Below, one piece after another: positions 1 through 6,462 of a stretch of DNA of 10,330 bases. Source of the DNA: Treponema sp. UBA3649. Its GTDB lineage: Bacteria; Spirochaetota; Spirochaetia; Treponematales; Treponemataceae. The notes under the pieces were generated by a model. It ran no database searches. It was not told where the DNA came from and saw only the letters and a list, made by a program, of their open reading frames with translations. The stretch spans positions 1-10,330 of the forward strand of contig DFKI01000110.1 in NCBI GenBank assembly GCA_002373325.1, given 5' to 3'. Position 1 is the stretch's first letter; the number at the start of each line of letters is the position of its first letter. Both the position numbers and the translations under genes were made by a program.

Positions 1-123
1 CCAAAAATCAACGTCCTCGGGAAGCTCTGTTGCGGAGGATGCCTGTGACCATAGCGGCATGAAGCAGACTGGGGTGAGTGCGAGCAAAAAGAGTGTAAGC
101 CTCAGAAGCCTTTTCGCTTTCAT
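1..123 (-). CDS. N-terminus of an exported protein (partial, runs off left edge)
   Basis: An open frame of 41 codons runs from an ATG at 123 leftward off the window without a stop. The translation starts MKAKRLLRLTLFLLALTPVC, followed by FMPLWSQASSATELPEDVDFW. It has a positively charged start, a hydrophobic core of about 15 residues and a plausible signal peptidase I site after WSQA, so the product is predicted to be periplasmic or secreted. No cysteine sits in a lipobox position. The ATG follows the trxB TAA with no gap, and the only Shine-Dalgarno-like bases are a GAGG about 11 nt upstream inside the trxB 3' end. Translation is therefore probably coupled to trxB in one operon. The functional part lies outside the window, so no function can be given. 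Being next to trxB makes a periplasmic redox role possible but this is unproven. Confidence 0.75.
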   Translation of the reverse strand, partial: MKAKRLLRLTLFLLALTPVCFMPLWSQASSATELPEDVDFW

Positions 124-1068
124 TTATTTGTAGACCTCGTTGTTTTTCTCGCGGATGAATCGTGCGGCGGTATTTGCTGCGATGGCTCCGTCGGAACATG
201 CTGTGACAATCTGCCTGAATGATTTTGATCTCACGTCTCCTGCGGCGAAGAGTCCCGGAATGGAGGTCTCCATGTCCTCGTTTGTCTTGATGTAGCCGGA
301 TTCGTCGAAATCAAGTCCCTCGAAAAGGTCCGTCTTTGGAATCATGCCCACGAAGATGAACACTGCCGATGTGTCCAGGGTGGATTTTTCTCCCGTGATT
401 GTGTCCGTAAGCTCCACCGATGAGACTCTTTTTTCACCGATGATTTTCGTGACCTGAGAGTTGAAGATGACCTTGATTTTGGGGTTTGAGAGCACCCTTG
501 CAGCAACCGATTTCTGTGCCCTGAACTGAGATTTCCTGTGGATGACCGTCACGTCCGAGCAGATTGTGGAAAGATATGTGGCCTCGTCGCATGCAGAGTC
601 TCCCCCGCCCACCACAACTACGCTCTTGTTTCGGAAAAAAGGCCCGTCGCATGTGGCGCAGTAAGAGACACCCCGGCCTGAAAGCTCCGCCTCTCCGGGA
701 ACGGTAAGTTTTCTGTGTTCGGCACCGGTCGCGATGAGCAGCGTGTCTGATGAGTAGGCACCTGTTGATGTCTCCACCAAAAATCCGCCGTCGGTACGGG
801 ATGCCTTTGAGACTTGCGCCTGGATGATTTTTGCTCCGAAAGACTCTGCCTGATTTTTCATGCCCTCAATCCATGCGGGACCGCTTATGGCAGGGTAGAG
901 CCCCGGGTAGTTCTCAAGGGACGCGATATTTGTAGCCTGTCCACCGGGTAGTCCCTGGTCGATGAGGAGTGTCCTGATGTTAGCACGGGACGCGTATTGT
1001 GCGGCAGAAAGACCCGCAGCCCCGGCTCCGATGATAATAAAGTCGAATTTGTTTCCGTTTTCTTCCAT
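124..1068 (-). CDS. trxB: Thioredoxin reductase (NADPH, FAD flavoprotein)
   Basis: A cytoplasmic flavoprotein of 314 residues, the normal length for the low-molecular-weight bacterial enzyme. It passes electrons from NADPH through FAD and an active-site disulfide to thioredoxin. Signatures in order: FAD-binding GAGAAG at residues 14-19; the redox-active CATC at 137-140, followed by DGPFF; the NADPH-binding GGGDSA at 154-159; the NADP phosphate-binding HRKSQFRA at 177-184; and AAGDVR at 275-280 of the second FAD motif. All catalytic residues are present, so it should be active. The ATG at 1068 is the only reasonable start because the first FAD-binding strand begins at residue 9 and the next Met is residue 70. 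No Shine-Dalgarno sequence precedes it; a consensus promoter ends only 8 nt upstream. A gene for an exported protein follows directly. The gene diverges from the large sensor gene. Confidence 0.97.
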   Translation of the reverse strand: MEENGNKFDFIIIGAGAAGLSAAQYASRANIRTLLIDQGLPGGQATNIASLENYPGLYPAISGPAWIEGMKNQAESFGAKIIQAQVSKASRTDGGFLVETSTGAYSSDTLLIATGAEHRKLTVPGEAELSGRGVSYCATCDGPFFRNKSVVVVGGGDSACDEATYLSTICSDVTVIHRKSQFRAQKSVAARVLSNPKIKVIFNSQVTKIIGEKRVSSVELTDTITGEKSTLDTSAVFIFVGMIPKTDLFEGLDFDESGYIKTNEDMETSIPGLFAAGDVRSKSFRQIVTACSDGAIAANTAARFIREKNNEVYK

Positions 1069-1076
1069 ATAATCAC

Positions 1077-1105
1077 ATTATACAGCAAGATGGGTGCATT
1101 GTCTA
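1077..1105 (-). promoter_or_regulatory. Sigma-70-type promoter of trxB
   Basis: On the minus strand there is TAGACA (1105-1100), a 17-nt spacer and a perfect TATAAT (1082-1077). The predicted transcription start is at about 1070, two bases before the ATG at 1068, so the mRNA would be practically leaderless. The hexamers and spacing are directly visible; the start point is inferred from normal promoter geometry. Confidence 0.7.
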
Positions 1106-1140
1106 GGTGGAAAATTTGATTGGGAAGGATTGCCAGTTTC

Positions 1141-1178
1141 AAAAAAATACGCTGATTAACCGTCCGATTAACCAGCGT
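1141..1178 (-). terminator. Intrinsic terminator (leftward) upstream of trxB
   Basis: The hairpin at 1149-1178 has arms ACGCTG and CAGCGT that continue through TTAA segments. Read on the minus strand, the two internal A/C mismatches become G-U pairs, giving a nearly continuous stem of about 13 bp around a GGAC loop. It is followed at once by an A and seven T (1148-1141). Read on the plus strand the stem has mismatches and no adjacent T-run, so the direction is leftward. No annotated minus-strand gene lies upstream, so it must end a short transcript starting in 1180-1400. It also insulates trxB from that transcript. Confidence 0.75.
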
Positions 1179-1346
1179 TTACAAGAGTTTTTTACCTTTG
1201 TATTTTTCATGTCTCTCTTCCGATGTCCAAAAATCCTGTCACTCTCTCCTGCAAGACTTTTAACACCAACTCACTTTTTTCTATGCGGACATCCCGAAAT
1301 CCTTCAGGAAGCCGGTCAGGAAAATCTCTCTCCGATTTCCTAACTG
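1141..1346 (-). ncRNA. Candidate structured small RNA of about 205 nt
   Basis: A leftward promoter is visible: TTGCGA at 1381-1376, a 17-nt spacer and TATTAT at 1358-1353, predicting a start near 1346. Immediately downstream lies a strong hairpin (1315-1344; arms GTTAGGAAATC and GATTTTCCTGAC around a GGAGAGA loop). A 7-bp long-range helix can form between GATGTCC and GGACATC (1287-1293 with 1222-1228). The unit ends in the terminator at 1141-1178. No open frame with a good ribosome site lies wholly inside the transcript. I do not recognise a known family: the SRP RNA core motif is absent and the length is too short for tmRNA. Alternatively this is the tail of the weak 63-codon frame at 1207-1398. 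Existence is inferred from the promoter, folding and terminator only. Confidence 0.4.
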
Positions 1347-1398
1347 GGTACAATAATAAGGCAGAAAGGCCCTTTTCGCAAGATTGAATTTCTACCAT
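1207..1398 (-). CDS. Possible 63-residue small protein (weak)
   Basis: The frame from the ATG at 1398 to the TGA at 1207 has a protein-like second half (GFRDVRIEKSELVLKVLQER, then VTGFLDIGRET) and ends about 29 nt before the leftward terminator, as a real gene would. Against it, no Shine-Dalgarno sequence precedes the ATG, the start lies inside the dyad repeats at 1391-1434, and a leftward promoter sits within its first third. I recognise no family. It could be a short gene, the remnant C-terminus of a lost gene, or a chance frame over a small RNA. A conserved homologue would decide it. Confidence 0.25.
   Translation of the reverse strand: MVEIQSCEKGLSALLLYPVRKSERDFPDRLPEGFRDVRIEKSELVLKVLQERVTGFLDIGRET
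1353..1381 (-). promoter_or_regulatory. Leftward promoter in the divergent intergenic region
   Basis: Minus strand: TTGCGA (1381-1376), 17-nt spacer, TATTAT (1358-1353). The spacer contains the odd palindrome AAAGGGCCTTT, which could be a repressor site or chance. It would drive the short terminator-ended transcript described at 1141-1346. Confidence 0.45.
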
Positions 1399-1434
1399 AA
1401 ATGTGGGGTATATCTACCATCTTTGTGGTATTTT
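1391..1434 (+). promoter_or_regulatory. Two tandem 22-bp dyad repeats, likely operator
   Basis: Two adjacent imperfect 22-bp copies begin with the identical octamer TCTACCAT at 1391 and 1413. Each contains a dyad, TACCA with TGG(GG)TA in copy one and TACCA-N6-TGGTA in copy two. The 22-bp period puts the copies on the same face of the helix. They end about 4 bp before the -35 of the sensor promoter, a usual place for an activator. Related TGGTA motifs recur at 1448-1452 and 1469-1473 around the -10. Binding by the LuxR domain of the adjacent sensor (autoregulation) is an inference. Confidence 0.55.
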
Positions 1435-1438
1435 TCGC

Positions 1439-1466
1439 TTGATTTTATGGTATGGAGTGATATAAT
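1439..1466 (+). promoter_or_regulatory. Promoter of the sensor gene, overlapping its start
   Basis: TTGATT (1439-1444), a 16-nt spacer and TATAAT (1461-1466). The six bases GGTGGT separate the -10 from the ATG at 1473, so the predicted transcription start is the A of the ATG itself. The only Shine-Dalgarno-like GGAG (1454-1457) is 15 nt from the ATG and lies upstream of the predicted start, so it would not be in the transcript. Confidence 0.6.
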
Positions 1467-1472
1467 GGTGGT

Positions 1473-4265
1473 ATGAGGCAGTTCAAGGTTCTGAAAATCA
1501 CGTTTTTGCTCTTTTTTTCGCTTGTTTCCTCCTGTTTGAGTGCCCAGGCAAGGTATATTTTCTCTCCTGTAAAGGAACTTGGCATAAAAGAGGTTCCGTC
1601 GCCGAAAAATCTCAGCATACCGCTCGAGGTCTCCTACTATAACGATGGTACGGCCACTATGAGGTGCGGCCAGATACCGTCGTCCTATTTTCATCCCATT
1701 TCGCGCGCCTTTTACACGGGATTTTACAAGGGGGTGCTTTGGGTGGAGCTTTCTTTTCCGGACACACAGGCTGATGACGGTAAGAATTTCTACCTTGATT
1801 TGGGAAACGAGCACATAGACATGGCGGAGCTGTTCATAAAAAAGGACGGTGACTGGCAGTTTTACGGCAGGACGGGAAGGAGCGTGCGCAGAAAATACAT
1901 GTCCATGCCATCCTGGAGACTTGTGATTCCTCTTGATGAATCCGAGCTTCCGGAAGAGGATGTTCATACGGTGAGGGTCAGGATGGTTTCCTACATCGGT
2001 GCTCCCGTCGGATTTACCCTGCAGCCTTTCAGAAATTACGGATATACGAACAGGATTTTCTCCACTTTCAATCTGGGGCTCACCGTAATCAGCCTGGCTC
2101 TTTTGGTGTTCATTCTTGTGGTGGGGATTTTCTTCCATGACTCGTCCTATATCCTTTTGGGCATTACCGCGTCTCTTCAGTTTCTTCTCATGCTGCATGC
2201 CAAGGGGGTCGGACAGATTTATCTCTGGAATTTCATCGCCGTGATTCCTCATTCGCCTCGTTTTTTATATCTCCTGACATTTGCGGAGCTTTCCATGACC
2301 GCCGTTACCTTCCGTTCCCTTGTTGGTGAGGGAATGGAGACTAAATCCTTCAGGTGGGAGCTCGGAGGGATAATCGCGACCGGGGCAGTTGCGTCCCTGC
2401 TTGTTCTTGTGGCATATTCACCGGCACTGGCATTCGCAATCTACTCATCCGCCATAATCGCGATGTGCCTCGGACTTGTGTTTATGTGGATCTCAAGCCT
2501 GAAAAAAACACACGCCGACATTTTCTACGTCACATACTGGTGGATTCCCATGCTGATTCTCTTCATATATATAGGATTTTCCAATCTCTACCGGTTCAGC
2601 GTCACCATTCCGCGTAACACTCTGGTTCTGAACAGGGACCTTTTCCTTTACGATTTCATCCTGCTTTCAATGTGCATCCCCGCCGCAAGGGTGACTGTCA
2701 CTCGCACAAGGTCCAGAATCGACGCTCTTCGCAGGGAGTTGGAATACAGAGGTGAGACTCTTGATTCAATCAGGAAGGAGAGAAACCTCTTTTTTGCCGT
2801 GACATCGCATCTTTTGGAATTGAGCAACACAATCACCAACGCGCTCAGGCTTCCACAGATGAGGTCCCCGGTGGATGAGGTGCAGAAAATCATGGGGCTT
2901 GTGGAACGGTTGTCGTGTCAGAGCAATGACTATCTTACCGCGATGATTGCGTTCGAGAAAAACAGCCGTCCTGAAATCAGCAGGATAATGCTCCGCTCCT
3001 TCTGTGCAAGCTGTGTTGATTCTGCGGGTCTCATCGCTTCAAGGAAAAAAATCAAGATGAAATACAAGTCCCGGGTCAGGGATAACGTGATTGTGCTCGC
3101 GAACCAAAGTCTCTTGGAGATAATCTTCACGAATTCACTCCATACGGCCATAAGATACAGCATGGACGGCTCAAGGATGGACGTGGAGCTTACGGAGTCG
3201 GACGGATTTGTGTGCATGAGGATAAGCTGCAAGACTGATTCCGGAGTTCACGGAAAAATTGCCGGGCTTTTGGATGATGATTTTCCAGATCCGGACGATG
3301 ATGCGGATGATTCGAACGAGCTTTCATTCCGTCTTGTCAGAAAAATCCTTGGGCTTTATGACGGAAATCTCAGCGCGGAGGATACCGGGGACGGATTTGT
3401 CATTACAATCAGCTTCAGGACGGAGAGTCCCTTCGGAAGGGTGGTGCACAATCCGGCTGTGTCCACCAAATTTGAGACCGAGCCCAACAAGGAGATTACG
3501 AACTCAGACTGGGAGACGACGATTGCCGACGATGTTTTTTCCGTGGATGGAAAGCTTCCGGTAATCGTTCTTGCGGAGGAGAACATGAGCGTCGTAAAAT
3601 TCATGGAGGGACTTCTTCACGGGCACTGTATGCTTTACTCAATGAGTTCCGGGGCCGACGTATGGAATTTCCTTCAGTCCGGGGCGAGAAAGCCTGACAT
3701 AATCATCTGCAACTACACTCTTCCGGTAATCAGCGGGATGGAGCTTTTCAGAAAGTGCTCTGACGTGCAGGATTTGCAGGACATCCCCTTCATTTTTCTT
3801 TTGCCGGTTTCGGAGGGAGCTAGACAGAGCGAGTTTATCAGGCGTGGGGCGGCGGCATGTCTTGTGCCTCCATTTACGAAGGATGAGCTTTTCAAGGCCA
3901 TATACACGATTTTTTCACTCTCACGGAAGATTCGGAGGACTCTGCTTGCGAGGGTGGACATGGCTCTTTACGGCGACGTGCCAATGATGCATGAGGAGAA
4001 GGTGAGCGTGAAGGAGGAGCCTGTGATGGTTCCCTCAAACACGAAGTTCATTTCGCTGACCGACGCGCAGAGACAGATTTTTACCGATGACGGACTTTCC
4101 TCAAGGGAGCAGCAGATTGCCATGATGATTTCCAGAGGACTTTCCGACAAGGAGATTGCCGATGACCTCAGCATTTCTCCCGGGACTGTGGTGACTCACA
4201 AAAAGAACATCTTCAAAAAACTTGACGTTCACAGCCGCGTGGAGCTTATGGCGAAGGTCCGCTAG
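1473..4265 (+). CDS. 7TM-DISM membrane sensor: degenerate kinase, pseudo-receiver, LuxR DNA-binding domain
   Basis: A 930-residue inner-membrane regulator. Residues 1-26 form a signal peptide (a VSSC at 18-21 could be a relaxed lipobox). Residues 45-190 form a periplasmic sensing domain of the 7TMR-DISM extracellular type. Seven membrane helices span about 198-405. A coiled stretch (410-438) leads to a kinase-like region with a His at 446 (FFAVTSH) that lacks the usual following Glu, and an N-box Asn554. The G1/G2 ATP-binding boxes are poor: glycines are missing and an acidic run (601-613) takes the ATP-lid place. The receiver (695-820) has Asn747 at the phospho-Asp position, Leu777 for Thr and Pro799 for Lys, so it is probably not phosphorylated in the classic way. 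Residues 872-930 are an intact LuxR/GerE helix-turn-helix. It may act as a membrane-tethered one-protein regulator. Tandem operator-like repeats lie upstream. Its ligand is unknown. Confidence 0.88.
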   Translation: MRQFKVLKITFLLFFSLVSSCLSAQARYIFSPVKELGIKEVPSPKNLSIPLEVSYYNDGTATMRCGQIPSSYFHPISRAFYTGFYKGVLWVELSFPDTQADDGKNFYLDLGNEHIDMAELFIKKDGDWQFYGRTGRSVRRKYMSMPSWRLVIPLDESELPEEDVHTVRVRMVSYIGAPVGFTLQPFRNYGYTNRIFSTFNLGLTVISLALLVFILVVGIFFHDSSYILLGITASLQFLLMLHAKGVGQIYLWNFIAVIPHSPRFLYLLTFAELSMTAVTFRSLVGEGMETKSFRWELGGIIATGAVASLLVLVAYSPALAFAIYSSAIIAMCLGLVFMWISSLKKTHADIFYVTYWWIPMLILFIYIGFSNLYRFSVTIPRNTLVLNRDLFLYDFILLSMCIPAARVTVTRTRSRIDALRRELEYRGETLDSIRKERNLFFAVTSHLLELSNTITNALRLPQMRSPVDEVQKIMGLVERLSCQSNDYLTAMIAFEKNSRPEISRIMLRSFCASCVDSAGLIASRKKIKMKYKSRVRDNVIVLANQSLLEIIFTNSLHTAIRYSMDGSRMDVELTESDGFVCMRISCKTDSGVHGKIAGLLDDDFPDPDDDADDSNELSFRLVRKILGLYDGNLSAEDTGDGFVITISFRTESPFGRVVHNPAVSTKFETEPNKEITNSDWETTIADDVFSVDGKLPVIVLAEENMSVVKFMEGLLHGHCMLYSMSSGADVWNFLQSGARKPDIIICNYTLPVISGMELFRKCSDVQDLQDIPFIFLLPVSEGARQSEFIRRGAAACLVPPFTKDELFKAIYTIFSLSRKIRRTLLARVDMALYGDVPMMHEEKVSVKEEPVMVPSNTKFISLTDAQRQIFTDDGLSSREQQIAMMISRGLSDKEIADDLSISPGTVVTHKKNIFKKLDVHSRVELMAKVR

Positions 4266-4384
4266 AAAATGTGATTTTACCGGAAAAAAATTTAAAAAAT
4301 TGCGGAAAACTGTCAACCCTCTCTCCGCCTGCCGCTTTTTAGTAAGTCAGGATAAAAATAGGTTTTATGCAGTGAGGTTTTAAT

Positions 4385-5023
4385 ATGAAGAAAATAGTTT
4401 TCGTTGACATTCCGATGAAGGAGATGTCGGAAAGGGACAAACTGTGTTATGCGGGAACCGGAAACGCTGGATGCTCGTATGAGGGCCGTGTGATTTTTGT
4501 CGTGAACGCCGTGCTTGCGGAAAAACTCAGGGCGGAAGATGAGGTGAAGGTCGTCCTTCTCAAGACTGTCTCAGAAAAAGGTTTCTCCGGAAAAAACGCG
4601 GGACTTTTCCAGCAGGAGCTCGATGAAATCAACTCAAGGATAGGAGCAAAAATTTCCTACGAGACGATTGACTCCGATTTTGTTGAGACGAAGGGAAATC
4701 ATGAAAAGAGAGTGCGGGCGATGCTTTCCAAGATTGACAGGGAAGCGGAGATTTTTGTGGACATCACTTTCGGACCCAAGCCCCTTCCCATGGTGATGAT
4801 GTGCGTCCTGAATTTCGCGGAGAAATTTTTTGATGCGGACGTAAAAAAAGTCGTGTACGGAAAAGTTGATTTCGTCAAGCATGATGACGGAGAATTTTAT
4901 CCTGAAAATCCTGAGCTCTACGATGTCACGTCGCTCTACTACCTGAACGGACTGATGTGCGCGATGGAGGCCCCTGATGAAAAAAGCGCCCTGAAAACCC
5001 TTGATGAATTTTTTGCCTTGTAG
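4385..5023 (+). CDS. Stand-alone CARF-like protein (TM1812/Csx2-type)
   Basis: A soluble protein of 212 residues resembling the CARF (CRISPR-associated Rossmann fold) part of the TM1812/Csx2 family. Those domains bind cyclic oligoadenylates or related nucleotides. Seen: an N-terminal strand (KKIVFVD), a Gly-rich loop GTGN at 24-27 with SYEG at 31-34, a helix-strand unit (NAVLAEKL then VKVVLLKT, 41-61), and the motif DITFGPKPLP at 126-135. That motif matches the conserved D-[IL]-T-x-G-x-[KR] element of CARF domains. A helix and a strand VKKVVYGK follow. The protein ends at CARF length with no HEPN, nuclease or other effector domain. GTGAGG, 7 nt from the ATG, is a good ribosome site. The next gene, a sigma-like factor, begins 15 nt downstream, so the two are surely co-expressed. 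No CRISPR array or other cas gene is in the window. The family call rests on motif recall. Confidence 0.6.
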   Translation: MKKIVFVDIPMKEMSERDKLCYAGTGNAGCSYEGRVIFVVNAVLAEKLRAEDEVKVVLLKTVSEKGFSGKNAGLFQQELDEINSRIGAKISYETIDSDFVETKGNHEKRVRAMLSKIDREAEIFVDITFGPKPLPMVMMCVLNFAEKFFDADVKKVVYGKVDFVKHDDGEFYPENPELYDVTSLYYLNGLMCAMEAPDEKSALKTLDEFFAL

Positions 5024-5038
5024 CGAGGGGAATTCAGA

Positions 5039-6028
5039 ATGGAACAAAATCAGAGGAAGGAAAAATTCGAAGGGAAAATCACAAGAACGGTCTCTGAAAT
5101 TCTTTTGCTCAAGGAGGAGGAAAAATCTGAGACGGAGGAATTCAACTCTCTCAGGACAAAACTTGCCGACTTAATCTGGCGGTGGGCTGAATGTGTCTTC
5201 AAAAAAAACGAGCTTGAGAATGCCGGTGAGGAAATTATGAAATGCGTGAATTGGAGCGTAAAATCATTTGACGGCTCTCCTGAAAAATACATGAGCTACA
5301 TTTTCGTCTCTCTTAAAAAAGAAATCCAGCGTGCGAATGAAAAACTGAGCATCCTTAAAGCTTCTGCAATCGACATTCCTGAAAAAAAGAGAAGGCTGAT
5401 TCATCAGATGAGCCGCTGGGCTGAACAATGCGGAAAGGACATCTCTGATTCGGATGTTCAGAAAAAACTTGCCTCAATTTTCCGTGTGAAGGAAGACGAG
5501 ATTTCTGAGCTTCTTGCGATAAAAAAAAGAGCTTTGACTGTGGGTGAGTTTTCCCCTGATGATTGCGGGAACGAGATTTCTCTTTTTGACTCCGCCTTTG
5601 TTTCTGTAAAAAACGGGTGCGGAAACATAGACTTTGATTTTTTTGAGTCATCCGAGCGGATGAATGAGATGCTTGATTTGATTAACAGCACATTTTTAAA
5701 ATCTCAGGAAAGGACCAGGCCATATCTTTCTGCTCTTGTGACGCGGCAGTTTCTGGAGGAGATAAAAAGCTCTCTTGGTGTCGAAGATTCCGTGGGGCTG
5801 ATTTTGAAAATGGATTTTGCGGGAAGCGACGGGGCGAAAAAAATAATCGAAATGTTCCGTGCGGATTCTTTGCCGACTCAGGAGAAGGTCGCCGGGTGGT
5901 TCAAAAAAGACAAGACTGACGCCAGCCGGACGTTGGGGGGATTTTTGCGGAAGATGGAAAAACAAGATTTGGAAAACAGAGCCGGATGCAGGAAATCTTT
6001 GAGAAAGAAATGCGGGATAAAATTGTGA
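5039..6028 (+). CDS. Divergent sigma-70-like transcription factor
   Basis: 329 residues. The layout recalls the sigma-70 family: residues 64-100 resemble region 2 (the segment SFDGSPEKYMSYIFVSLKKE, then IQRAN), 113-160 resemble region 3 (DIPEKKRRLI, then DISDSDVQKKLASIFRVKED, as in factors where this helix-turn-helix reads IPxxxR...ELSDEEIAEEL), and the C-terminal QEKVAGWFKKDKTDASRTLG (281-300) looks like a helix-turn-helix. A long acidic and helical linker (165-240) replaces the usual short region 3-4 link, which is unlike a housekeeping factor. GAGGGG, 8 nt before the ATG, is a strong ribosome site. It forms an operon with the CARF-like gene. Its last 14 codons overlap the start of the ViaA-like remnant, so its basic C-terminal tail may be an artefact of a deletion junction. 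Alternatively it is a non-sigma HTH regulator. Confidence 0.55.
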   Translation: MEQNQRKEKFEGKITRTVSEILLLKEEEKSETEEFNSLRTKLADLIWRWAECVFKKNELENAGEEIMKCVNWSVKSFDGSPEKYMSYIFVSLKKEIQRANEKLSILKASAIDIPEKKRRLIHQMSRWAEQCGKDISDSDVQKKLASIFRVKEDEISELLAIKKRALTVGEFSPDDCGNEISLFDSAFVSVKNGCGNIDFDFFESSERMNEMLDLINSTFLKSQERTRPYLSALVTRQFLEEIKSSLGVEDSVGLILKMDFAGSDGAKKIIEMFRADSLPTQEKVAGWFKKDKTDASRTLGGFLRKMEKQDLENRAGCRKSLRKKCGIKL

Positions 6029-6448
6029 TTAAAACGGAGTGGCATCCGAAGTGTGCTTACCGTGGTGAAATCAACGGACTGCGTTATTCCAGCGACATTC
6101 CCTCTGTCTTGCCAGCGGAACTTGCCATGATGAAAAATCCTGCGGCAAATAAACTGTTCCAGCTTAAGTTCGCTCAGAAACAGCTTTTGTCCTTTGACTA
6201 TCATAATGAGAGTGCCGGATTAAAAGAAGAACACAAGACTGGCACTTTCAAAAATTGCAATCGAAGAAGGTCGCAAATGTTATCTCATTTCGTTTTCGCC
6301 AGAAATCGAAATTCTTGACCTTAGTGATTTTAAGAATGGGGATCCGTTGGCCCGTCTTGTACAATTTCTTCGCATGAGTTTCAACGGCGGAACAGACGCA
6401 AGCCGGCATTTGGTGGAGCAACTGGATGAAATAAAATCAAGGAAATGA
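5986..6448 (+). pseudogene. Broken ViaA-like VWA protein, C-terminal part
   Basis: The frame from about 5986 to 6240 encodes a segment typical of the ViaA/CoxE-like VWA family just before the VWA domain (EINGLRYSSDIPSVLPAELA, then NKLFQLKFAQKQLLSF). The similarity then stops and resumes in another frame from about 6237 to the TGA at 6446-6448 with RLALSKIAIEEGRKCYLISF, QFLRMSFNGGTD and a short tail. The stretch between, about 45 residues in the family and including the metal-binding DxSxS, is missing. The N-terminal half and the final C-terminal strand-helix region are missing too. It is therefore an internal deletion with a frameshift, and the product is non-functional. ViaA works with the MoxR-type ATPase RavA, but no ATPase gene is in the window. 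The remnant overlaps the end of the sigma-like gene by 43 bp. The family call rests on recalled motifs, not on a search. Confidence 0.65.
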
Positions 6449-6462
6449 GAAAGGAGAAATTT

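Noticed and set aside
8..199. 63-residue minus-strand frame at the left edge
   Set aside because: It overlaps the 3' end of trxB and the signal peptide of the next gene in another frame; the frame from the ATG at 123 is the real one.
1139..1210. 23-codon leftward frame (MKNTKVKNSCKRW...) that spans the terminator, considered as a leader peptide for attenuation
   Set aside because: It contains only one Trp and no run of a single amino acid, its ribosome site is weak, and no gene follows on the same transcript before the separate trxB promoter.
1107..1343. 78-residue plus-strand frame in the divergent intergenic region
   Set aside because: No ribosome site or promoter, low-complexity translation, and it runs antisense through the terminator hairpin.
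1392..2252. 286-residue minus-strand open frame
   Set aside because: It lies antisense to the sensor's signal peptide, sensing domain and first membrane helices, whose plus-strand translation is clearly structured. The minus product is rich in His, Arg and Lys with no domain, and has no ribosome site.
4266..4384. Terminator after the sensor gene
   Set aside because: The A/T-rich stretch with CCGG...GCGG can only form a 3-bp outer stem, and the GCGG...CCGC pair before TTTTT is too weak and too far apart.
4634..5047. 137-residue minus-strand frame
   Set aside because: It is the antisense shadow of the CARF-like gene, with a His-rich and Arg-rich translation and no start signals.
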